Of a stretch of 64,000 nt of DNA, positions 48,646 to 59,311 are shown in pieces. The translations under genes were made by a program, and so were the position numbers. The DNA lies in NCBI RefSeq assembly GCF_000003855.2, contig NW_003101638.1:53519-117518 (forward strand). The letters are read 5' to 3'. The notes below the pieces were generated by a model that saw nothing but the letters and a program-made list of their open reading frames with translations, ran no database searches and was not told the DNA's origin. Origin of the DNA: Blastomyces gilchristii SLH14081 (lineage: Eukaryota > Ascomycota > Eurotiomycetes > Onygenales > Ajellomycetaceae). Position 1 is the first letter of the stretch; each line of letters starts with the position of its first letter.

Positions 48646-51308
48646 AATAATGTATGCTCTTCTTTTGTTTCTGCCAGCTTTCATTTCACTTGTTTAAACA
48701 AGATTCTTTTATCTTTCTCTTTATGAAAGACCAGAACACTATTTTTTGAATAGATCTGCTTAATTCTGAACTCTTTTTTACAGCTGAAATAGTCAATTCA
48801 TTGCCATGAATATTCATATGAGTAGGAACTCAATGCAGATGAATTATCAGTTTTAATATTCTTCTCTTTTGAATTTTCAAAACAGAGTTTAAAATCAGAT
48901 CAAGATTCATTTTATCATTATGAATCTGACTATTTCTAAGTCCTTTTAAAGCTGCTTGACTATCAGAGAATCTTCATATCTCTTTCAAACTATTTCCTCT
49001 TTTATGAGATTTTATTTTAATAAGTTTGAAAGCTTTCACTATTGTAAATAGTTCAGCATCAAAGACTTCAGATTCATAGCCTAAATTCCAGAAATCTGAG
49101 ATAAAATTAATATTATCTTCAGTATAAGCAATGCCTGTATCTAATCTATTTAAATTCTCATTTTTTGAGTCATCTGAGTAAATCAGAATAGAGTCTTTTA
49201 TATTGATTGTAGAGATCTTCTTCAAATACTGTTCATATTCTCTCTCTTTAAATAATTCACTTATTTATAAGTCTATGAGAGATTTCAGCTTTTCTCTTCA
49301 GAGAGATATCTTCTCATGATCAATTTTCTCAACATTTAATGAAGAAAATTGATTTTTAAGAAGTGAATATAGTCTATACAGTTGAGAGAGCATTTTCTTT
49401 AAAGCATTATTCTCATTTCAATCAAGAAATCTATTTCAATTCAGTTCATTTCCTGAGTTAACTGATGAAAATAAAGAAGAGACTCTTTCTCTGATTATAT
49501 AATTTAAGCTCATCTTTATGACTCTCAGAGCATAGTTCATACAGGCCTTTTCAAATTAAATAGTAAAAGATGAAATTGAAGCTTCAATTTTCATTGTTTT
49601 AATAGAAGATAATTTGAATGCTTTCAGAATTCTTCTCAAAGCTCTGTTTTATAGACTTTGAAAGAGTTCAGTGAAGTTATCTTGATTATTTCATTAAACT
49701 TGAACTTTATAATCAGCTACTGAGATAATACAGACTATGTATAATTATCTTATAGCCTGAAAGAATAGACCTCTCTCAGTATTTAATAGTCTGATTATAT
49801 TATTCAGTAGTCTCTCCGTCTTGATAATTCTTTGTTGAATATAATATTTGAAATTCATCTTGAAGTTTAACCATACTTCTAGTCATTTGACATTCAAACT
49901 GAGTTTAATCTCTTTATTCAAAAGAGTGAGACTTAGTTCTTTCTCATTAAATCTGGAAAAAAAGTGGATTAACTCAGTTTTATTCATATCAAGTTGAATT
50001 AGATTGATATCTGCTCTAACAAAGATTTTCTTTACTGCTTTCTCAATGACTTCTAAATTCTCTTTAATTCTCTTTGAACTGTAGAGTAGGTCAATATCAT
50101 CTATATAACTTGAAGATCTTACTATTTTCATCTCTCTATTCTTGAATAGATATGCAGTGTATATTGCAAATAAAACAGGTGAGATTAAAGATTCTTGTAA
50201 TACTTCTATTTTTATCTCAGTTTTATCTTGTTTTCTTTCATTAAAGAATAGTTATATAATTCTTTTAGACAATAAACAATTAACTCATTTTATTAGAGAA
50301 AGTGACAGTTTTAACATCTTCAAAGTTTGAATCATCTTAGACATTGAAACATGATCAAATGTATCTTTTATATTAATAAAAACTGCAGTTGAGACCAGGC
50401 CTTCATGCTTTGCTACTTGAATATTATGAATAACTGAAAGAACAGTGTCAATTGCAGAACATTATTTTCTATCTCTCATTTATTCATTAAATAGAAGAGA
50501 ATCACTAATAGAGCTTATAAAAGATAATCTAGTAGCTATTATCTTTTCTAGAATTTTTTCTAAACAGTTCAACAGAGATATTACTCTATATGACTTAGAA
50601 ATTGAAGCCTTTCTATTAGGTTTTGTAAGAATTATTACTCCAGTAGCTTCTCTCCAGCATTCAGAATGATAATCATTTTTTAAGAGATTGAAAAAGAGCT
50701 CAAAATATTCATTCTTCAGATAGTAATATGTGTTTTGAATAATCAAGTGATTAATTGAATCAGGCCCTGCAGCAGTTTTAATTGAACTTGAGAATATTGC
50801 TGACTCTAGTTCATCACATGTAAGCTCAGATCATTCCCAGTTATTTTCATTAATATAGTCATGAAATGACATATTCTTCTCTTCTAAATGTGATGAGTTT
50901 TGAAAGAGAATTCTGATAAAAGCTTGACATTTTTCCTCAAAAGAGTTTGCTGTAAACAATTCATTCTGAACTTTATATTCTAAGGTTGAAAGCTTTGCTA
51001 CACTTCTTGTTTTAGTACAGTTGAAGGCTTTAAAAACTTCTTTTTCTTCTGCTTCTTCAAGAAATTTGTTTCAGTAATCTGTTTTGACTCTTTTAATATC
51101 TGAAAAATATTCATTTTGAGTAGCTTTGAACTGTTCATCAGATATTAAGTTATTCTTTCAATCTCTCTTAGCAGTGACTAATTGCTTTCTTTTAGAAGTG
51201 ATATTCTCATTCCATCAAGGTTTGAAATACTCAGAAGACTTTTTCTTTAAAATATTTTCTTCAATACTTGTTAGAAGAATGAATGTAATCAGCTTTACTC
51301 TATTCTCA
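48646..51308 (-). pseudogene. LINE L5 ORF2, RT and RNase H part
   Basis: Minus-strand reading from 51308: the RT domain with WREATGVIILTKPNRK-like sequence near 50650, the catalytic box YIDD intact near 50100, and FVRADINLIQLDMNKTE near 50010. RNase H follows with IYSDDSKNENLNRLD near 49180, ELFTIVKAFKLIK near 49050, and the HWVP-type box near 48830. Stops are fewer than in L1 within the RT. The N-terminal endonuclease is absent because the copy is 5'-truncated. Confidence 0.9.
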
Positions 51309-52192
51309 ACAATATTTATATTATTATATAGAAACAGACTTATATTCTCTATAATATCAAGACTTTGAAGAGAGAAAGTCTTGATAGAGAATATACAGTA
51401 GTGTATATCTTAGCACTTTCCATCTCATTCTTCTGCAGCAGTTAATGTAAAAAAAAAGATCTTAGAATTAGTTTTTTTACTTCTCTTGAAAAAGTAAGAT
51501 GTTTCTCTCTGAATTTTATACAATATTCTTATAAAGAATTAATAACAGAGTTGTTTTCTGTCATAATTACACATTCTTCTAAGTAAGAATTACTTTTTCA
51601 GTGATTGAAGAGCTTTCATTAATACTTAATTCTTTTTTATACTTTTTATTAACTGATTTGAGTTGCACACTTAATGTGTGAGAAGAATTGAATGATTTAG
51701 AATAAAATTGAATAGTTTTAATCAATTTCTCTACAAAAAATTTAACTTATTTTTTGTCAGTTTTTCTCTCAAAAACTGTCATATTATCTGATTTATTATC
51801 AATTGATATCATACTTTTTCTCACTATATTTCAAGAAAGAGATTGTAAAGATTTTATTGATTTATCTTAAAAATCAATTTTAGTTTATTAGATTCTCTTT
51901 AAAAATCTAATCTAGTTACTGAACTAGTGTGAAAAAAATCAGATATTTTATACACAAAAGTCTTTTATTCTTCTTTTGAAACAGTCTGATCAACTTTTCA
52001 ATTGAGAATAGACTAATAAATCTCTCAATTGAAACAGTCTGATCAACTTTTCATTCAGTGAGTAAAATGAGTTCAAAAATACACTCAGTTAATATGAAAA
52101 AAGATGCTTTCTCAGATACTATCTCTAAGATTGAAAGTCTGAGGAGAAGAAAGAAGGAAGAAATAGAGAAACAACAAGTTCTTGAAATATAG
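51309..52192 (+). other. LINE L4 leader and start of ORF1
   Basis: This is the continuation of L4 after L5, starting with the second TSD copy. It contains the AT-rich leader, two 53-bp-spaced repeats (51978, 52031) and the first 42 codons of ORF1 from ATG 52067. Chromovirus 3 interrupts it at 52193. Confidence 0.85.
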
Positions 52193-52492
52193 TGTGAGAG
52201 GCCTACGCCGAATAAATCAGTATAATATATAGATCTTATAATACAAAGTAAAAAACATTAGAAAAGAAAAAAGAAGAGAAAGTGCAGAAATCAGCAATCA
52301 GAGTAAATATTTATACATATACATGATAAAGCTTCAGAGCAGAAGAATAGCAATTTGATGAGTTTTCAGCTGAGAATTGATGACTGAGAATCAGAGCTTC
52401 AGCAGAGGATCAGCAACCGAGAATCAGAGTCACAGAAATCTGTGAAGTGTAATGAAATAGTCAATATAATTGATCAGGCACAGCCTGCTACA
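52193..52492 (-). repeat. 3' LTR of chromovirus 3 (300 bp)
   Basis: On the plus strand it runs from TGTGAGAGGCC to CCTGCTACA. It has a duplicated internal segment (GATGACTGAGAATCAGAGC and GCAACCGAGAATCAGAG). The polypurine tract AGAGAAGAAGAGGA on the minus strand adjoins it at about 52497-52512. Confidence 0.95.
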
Positions 52493-55400
52493 TTAGTCCT
52501 CTTCTTCTCTGATCATGCATAGTTCTCATCAGTCAAGGGCCACAGTCTCAGATAATGCAGAACTTACAGTTCAGGTCAGATAATCATAGCTGACTCATTT
52601 TACAAGATATTGTCAGTCACGGCTGCATGATCTCTTATCAAGAATGTTCTCAATCTCTCACTCAAGTTTATTATCTTCTTCTATGATCTCTGGCTGCTGT
52701 CAGTTGAAAGTCAGTTGAGAAGAGAATGAATCAGTGACAGTGCAGTGAAACAAGCTTATATGAAATATATTATAAATCTCTGACAGAGTATTAAGACAGT
52801 AGTTATAACTGTCTAGAACTTCTGTCACTGTGTATTTTACATAACAATAATTCAATATACAGAATGAGTGTGTCATTCATATATTTCTAAGATTCAATCA
52901 TATAAGATCTTCTATTTTATACTGCTCTGCAGAATCTCATCAGATATTGACTTAATCTTCTTGATCTTATTTAGTGCTCATCATGAAGACTTCTGCTCAG
53001 TCACAGTTGTGTCAGAGCTTTATCACTATATTATCAGCAATCTGAATCAGACTGCAGAGGTTCAGTGTGAACTGTGTAATCTCTAGAAGATTTAACACTT
53101 TCATGTGATAATCATATGTAAGAAAGAACAGGCTTGTATCTGTTGAGACAGCATCTCAGCTGTTGATAGCAATCTCTGCATATAGAAGAAGATCATGTCA
53201 ATTATCTTATAAGTGATTACAGAACTTATAAAGATACTTCTTCACAGTCTGAATTATTCATTCTGACACATTATTGATCTCAGAGTGATAGACAGTTAAC
53301 AAACAGCATGTAATCTTGAGAACTTGACAGATTCTTATTCAAAAAGTGCTCATGAATTGACAGTCTTAATTCAATACTATAGATCTCAGTAATTCATGTA
53401 TTTAATAGAACAGACTCTGTAGAAAAGCTTCAGTAACTTAATCAGTATTCATCTTATCATAAGATTTCAATATTACATCTTTGCTCACTCAGATCATGAT
53501 GATCAGAATATTTCAACAATTCTTACTCTCAGAGAGATTAACAGCAAATTCAATTATCACATCTCATTAGGTTCAATCAGAAACATTGAGCAGGTTCAGC
53601 AGATCTTTTCTACAGTTCTTTCACAAGGTGATAAAAGAACAATAGTCACAGTTTCAGATAAAATATCTGATACTGTTTAATATCTCAGGCTAGTAGAACT
53701 CTCAAGACATTATTCAATACAGTTGTTGACAATCTGAATAATCAGTTATATAAGAATCATGCATCTCTTGCATTATCTGGATGTGTAAGAGTTTGAAGTG
53801 AGAGACTCAGTGTTGTTCATAGAATCACAGAGTGTTATTATCATCAATTAAGTATTCTAAGATGTCAGTTCTTATATATAGTTCTGAAAGAAATCAAGAT
53901 ACTTCTTAATATACCGCTTCAGTGAGTACTTGAAGAAGTTTATCAGTTTAAGCTGTTATATATTACAATATATTCAGTGTAGATTCAGAAGATATTCTGA
54001 TTAGCAAAGCATGTATAGTGTTATGAGTGATCTCATTATGATTAACTAATATCTTCAGATTCAAGAGCTGATGTTCTCAGTGCATTTAATGCATATCTGT
54101 TACATCAGATGATATATCTTACTCTTATCATAAGAGCGCATCTGTCATTGAGTTCTGACTGCTGAAGCAGTAGTGTATCATGAGATGAAAGCAGCTTAAT
54201 AGCTCAGATCATATTATCTGTTATTTAATAAGCTTATAAGTGATAATGAAGTGTTTGAGATTCTTATAATCTGTGATTATCTCAAACTTGAAGACACTTT
54301 GAAGCTTAGAGTTTCATTCTTCTAGACAGCATACTATTGTAAGAAGTTTCTTGTCATAGATCTTATAGTTACATTCAGCAGGACTCAACTTCTTAGACAT
54401 GAAGATGCATAATTATAAGACATCTTTATTATTATATTGTAATATAGCTCTCTTCATAATGTAGTCAGAGAAGTCAGCTTTAATCACTGTTTCACAGTCA
54501 GAGTTAAATGTTATTAGTAGAGATGTATTAATGAATATCTTCTTCATCTGTATAAATACAGTATCAGTATTCACTGATTATTAAAATACTGAGTTCTTCT
54601 TAATAAGTTCTATAAGTGATCTCATGATATCTGAGAAGTTTTATATAAATTACTGATAGAAGTTAGTAAATGTGATGAAGCTTCATATATCTTTCACAGT
54701 ACATGAAGCTTCTCATTCAAGAATAGTGAAGACTTTCTCAGAGTTCATTTGAATTTCCTTGCTAGCTTCTATGATAAAACCTAGATATTTTGTACTCTTG
54801 ACTTTGAAATCATACTTGTCAATATCTATTGATAGTTCTGCTTCTTATAAACATTGTAATACTCTTCACATGTGTTCTTGATATTCTTTTCTGAACTCAT
54901 CAGTGAAGATGAGAATGTTATCAAGAGATGCAGAGACAAATTTATCAAGAAAATCTCAGAGTGCTTAGTTGATATACTTCTGAAATGTACTGAGAGTATT
55001 AGTCAGTTCAAAGAGTGTGACTATTCATTCAAAAAGATTATAATATGTTCAGAATGCTGTAAGTCATTCATCTTCTTCAATAATACAGATCTTATAAAAC
55101 ATAGTAATGATATCTATTTTTGTAAATTATTGAGCTTGTCTGATATGAGCTAGAGTTTCATTGATAAGAGATAAAGAATAGCAGTTCTTCTTGATTAATC
55201 TGTTCAATTCTCAATAGTTTATATAGAATTGAAGTTCTTTATCTGATTTCTTTGTAAAGAGAATAGAAGCTGCAGTGAAAGAGTTACTAATATATATGAA
55301 TCTCTTATTAAACAGATCATTGAGTGTCTTTCAAAGAAGAAGAAGTTCATCTTGAGACATATTATAAAGAGAGCCTTATGATGACTCAGAATTCTTATTA

Positions 55401-56080
55401 TTCTTCTTTTCTAACTTGATACTGTGATTCACTTCTAAGACTCATAAGAGAAGTATATTCATAATATTATCTTATCAGAAGACATCTAGATATTCATGAT
55501 ATTATTAAGAGAGTTTTGTATGAGAATCTGTTATTGTAGTACAGAATAACTTCTCTAGAACTTTCTTAATATCAGTCAGGCTGATGAAATAGATTACTAC
55601 ATAATTCTGCTATTAATAATCTTTTCAGTAACTTCTTTTTCAGAGCATTTCATAAGTATTAACAGAGATCTGTGTCAGATTCATAGTCTTGTGAATATCA
55701 TCTTTGTGAACTCTATCATTATTAGGGAATATTAAGCTTCTGTTTCAAGCATTTAACAAGATACCTTGTTCAGATAGTCAGACAAGTTCTAATATAAGAT
55801 TATAATCAAGATTATTAGCTTTATATACATAGACATCTTCATGTTGATGTTCTTCAACATCTATGTTTAGCTTTATCATATAACAGGTGCAAACATTCTT
55901 TGAGTCATCAAATTCTGCAAGAAGTCAGAGTTTTAATAAGAGAATACACTGAAGATTATAGCATCTTATGACTGAAGATTTAATCATTGTATAATGACAT
56001 AGATCACTGTCTATCATAGCTTTTATATTATACATGTTATTGATTACAGTAGATACAAGAATCACATTCATCATCATTTT
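52493..56080 (-). pseudogene. Chromovirus 3 pol, decayed
   Basis: It is collinear with 4390-7890 of chromovirus 1, on the minus strand. Chromodomain about 52510-52650, integrase about 52950-53800, RNase H about 54160-54500, RT about 54700-55380, protease near 56000. Stops replace Trp and Gln throughout. Confidence 0.88.
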
Positions 56081-57239
56081 CTCTTAAATTATTGTTATTC
56101 AACCTCTTCAAGCTTCTGTTTACAAATTTGAATAAAAGTGATTCTTTTCTTCATTTCATCAGAGCATCTTCATAGTTGTCTTCTGAATCTTTCTTCAATA
56201 CAATATGATTGACATGTATCATCAGCATTGATCTTTTCTTTGAATAAGGAGACACATAGACTGATCAGCAGTTGAAAGCAATATGTTCTAGTCAATTACA
56301 ATTGATACACATCTGTTATTGATGTTGATTGATGACTTCTTCAGAAGTGATTCTGAGAACTCCGAAGTCTGTTCAGATAGCAGAAACTCTTGTTTATGTA
56401 TAGACATTTGAGTTCACTCAATTCATGATATCTGCATTGTTATCCTTTGATGCGGGTGTATAAGTGACTGAGATGTAATATCTTTTGCTGCTATTCTATA
56501 TACTCTTAAGCTTGATAAGATGATCATTCAATGTTCAAAGTTGTATGCAGCAACCTTCATAACTCTGGTCTTCATTTACACTTATAAGAGTCTGTAGAAG
56601 TTTGAAAGTTAGTGTCTTCTTAAGCATGCTAATCTTCATTCTATTCTCTCAAGATTGATTATCTGCTTCTAGAATCTTAGTGTTAAAATCAGAAATGAAT
56701 GTTTTAAGAAAAGTATTTCTCTGTCAGACACTCTGTAATCAATCTAATGTCTTCTATTGTATAGCTGTGTCTCAGAACAGAATATCAAGATATTTGATGA
56801 TATTGTCAGATATATATAACACTGATTCACATGTCTTCATTCGTGAATGAAACTTCTGTCTCACATGATTCTTCAATCAATCATTGATATATCAATCTTG
56901 ATTAGTTAATAAACTGATGACATCTTCATCTACACTTAGTTTCACGAGCATTTCCAACCTTCATGATGAATAGAGAGTGAGGTCAGAAGTATTAAAATAT
57001 GCAGGAGTATCTAGACATTTCTTCAGCACTTACATGTTCATATCTGATTCAGTCAGTGTCGAAATTGCTTATACAGGAATTTCTAGTTGAGATAATTATT
57101 GAATTTCTTCATATTGACATTGTTGAGTTGCATGCATATCAGCTATCTGTTGCTGTTATAATTTCAACATTACTCAGAGTCACTGTGGTACTGCATCTAT
57201 GCTTGTATTTGAGAATTCTCTCATATTATCAGTAGACAT
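56081..57239 (-). pseudogene. Chromovirus 3 gag, decayed
   Basis: It starts at minus-strand ATG 57239. The conserved capsid-like segment lies at about 56640-56420 (MKISMLKKTL on the minus strand). The leader to the LTR is 57240-57512 and lacks the 19-bp triplication of chromovirus A. Confidence 0.8.
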
Positions 57240-57512
57240 AGCTGTATCATTCATTGAATGTGTAATTATATGAATATCTCATACATCTGTATCAGAACTC
57301 TCAGGTCTTTCACTGACATTCTCTTTGTAAGATCTCATTCTCTTCATAAGATCTTATTGCAGGGCCAGAGTAACTGGTGAGTAAGCTTCTATCTGAGAAC
57401 TCAGTGTTCACTTAACTGATTGTTCATTTCTCTATTTCTTATACATTGTTATGCATTCAGATATCTCAGTGAGTAATCATTTCTAATAAGAAGACAATGA
57501 ACATTTTTCAAG

Positions 57513-57812
57513 TGTGAGAAGTCTACACTGAATAGATTGATATAATATATAGATCTTATAATACAAAGTGAAAAACATTAGAAAAGAAAAAAGAAGAGAA
57601 AGTGCAGAAATCAGTGATCAGAGTGAATATTTATACATGTATACAGTGAAGCTTCAAAGTGAAAGAATAGGAATTTCATGAGTTTTCAGCCAAGAATCAG
57701 CGACCGGGAATCGGAGCTTCAGCAGAGAATAGGCGACCGAGAATCAGAGCCGTAGAAATCTGTGAAGTGTAATGAAATAGTCTATATAATTGATCGGGCG
57801 CAGCCCGCCACA
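57513..57812 (-). repeat. 5' LTR of chromovirus 3 (300 bp)
   Basis: On the plus strand it runs from TGTGAGAAGTCTAC to GCCCGCCACA. The internal duplication (GAATCAGCGACCGGGAATC and AATAGGCGACCGAGAATC) is clearer here than in the 3' LTR. CpG is kept near the right end. Confidence 0.95.
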
Positions 57813-59311
57813 TATAGAAACTTGAAAAAGTAAGTAAAATTCTTGAAAAACAGTGTCTGAGTGAGAAGAATGAAGAAGTTCTGTTAATTCTTCATACTCA
57901 GACTAGATAACTACAGAAGATGATCAAGTTCAAACTTGGAATTTCAAACACAGTTCAAAAAATATTGAAAACTTCTAGTATAATTACTGACTCTTTATCT
58001 TCTACTTCTTCTTCTTCTTCTTTAAATCAGAAGAAAACATATGCTCAAGTAGCAGAATCTGCTGTCTCTAAATCTGCTATCTCAAAACCTGCTCAAAATT
58101 CTGAGAAAACTGGGAAGAATATTACTCATACTTCTGTTCATAGAAAGAAAGAGAAAAAAATATAAAAACAGAAAAACTTTCAAATCTTCAGAAATAGAAG
58201 ACTTATTCTCAAAGTCTCAAATCAGAAGATCTTATAAAGAAATAAGCTAAACTCAAATCTTATTTTCAGAATTAGAAATCAAATTAATCAGCAGTTCTTT
58301 TCTCAGTTAATAATTGATATTAAAGTTCAAAAATGAGTTATAGCTTCAATTGAGTTATCTTTCTTTGAAAATTCCATCATTCTGACTACAATGCCTGAAT
58401 TCAGTGCAGAATTCCTCATTTAGAATAAGAATCTCTGAAAATCAGTAATAGAATCTCTGTTAAACACAACAATTCTATCTAAGAGCAATGAAAAGTGAGA
58501 TAAATTCATTCTTTATAATATTTCATTTGAAATTTTTGACTGTGAGAAAGAAATACTACTTCTCAAAAATGAATTAGAAGAATACAATTCTATTCAACTG
58601 AGAAAAGAGTCTGTATGACTATATTTAATTGAGTTTAGACAAAGCAGAAGAAATGTCTCTGTTCTAGTATATATAAAGATACTTGAACAATCAAAAATCT
58701 CTGAAGTGAGAGTGACAGATTTGAAAATGAGAGTTCATGAATACAAAGACTCAAGAATGAATCTCAAAAAATAAACACAGTGTTCAAACTGTTAAAGATA
58801 TGAATACTTTGCAATCTCTTATTTTAAAGATATAAAATGCAGTTTCTGTGCTAAAGGTCATAAAACTAGTGAGTATAAATGTGAAATATGCTTAAAAAGA
58901 GGTGAAATATACTAATATACTCTACTTAAATGCTCTAACTGCAAAGAAAAGCATGTATCTAGTTCAAAAGAATGCACATCTGCTTCAAGAATTCAAAAGA
59001 ACTGAAGAAAAGAAGAAGCTCAAAGTCAATCTAAAACTGAAGATAATAGTCAAGTCAGTAAATCTATAACTGCAAGCTCAAAGAGAAGAAACTCTCAATT
59101 ATCTAAATTCTCAAACTCAAATTCTTCAGCTAAACATAAATAGAATGTGAATTCTCAAACATCTGTTAAGATTAGAGAATTGAGAAATGACTCTGTTAAT
59201 AAATTAGAAAGAATACAAGTAGTTGAAATTCCTGCTTTTCAAAACAGTTATAATCTACTATCAGATAATAGTGATCAGATTCTGCTCTATTTCTACTCTA
59301 TTTTAGTATGA
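57813..59311 (+). pseudogene. LINE L4 ORF1, main part
   Basis: ORF1 continues after chromovirus 3. The Ser-rich segment is at 57980-58030, an 81-codon open stretch at 57920-58165, and a knuckle region at about 58780-58980 with several ligands lost. The codon that is TAG in L1 and L2 is CAG here (59275-59277). The frame then runs to TGA 59309-59311, overlapping the ORF2 start as ATGA. This suggests the ancestral ORF1 was 11-12 codons longer than the L1 and L2 remnants. Confidence 0.85.

Larger units (their letters stand above)
39641..51308 (-). mobile_element. LINE L5, 5'-truncated, inverted inside L4, split by a gypsy element
   Basis: The TTA-type tail is at the left (39641-39660, the complement of the TAA tail), so the element reads right to left. 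The 18-bp TSD ACAATATTTATATTATTA is perfect at 39623-39640 and 51309-51326. The 5' end is truncated between the endonuclease and RT, at the position equivalent to about 28080 in L2, which is typical of incomplete target-primed reverse transcription. Without the gypsy insertion it is about 3.4 kb. Confidence 0.95.
52193..57812 (-). mobile_element. Ty3/gypsy chromovirus 3, complete (5620 bp)
   Basis: Two 300-bp LTRs and a perfect 5-bp TSD, TATAG (52188-52192, 57813-57817), define the element. The uninterrupted LINE copies read TACAG here. The internal order on the minus strand is gag, PR, RT, RNase H, IN, chromodomain. It lies in ORF1 of LINE L4. Confidence 0.96.
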
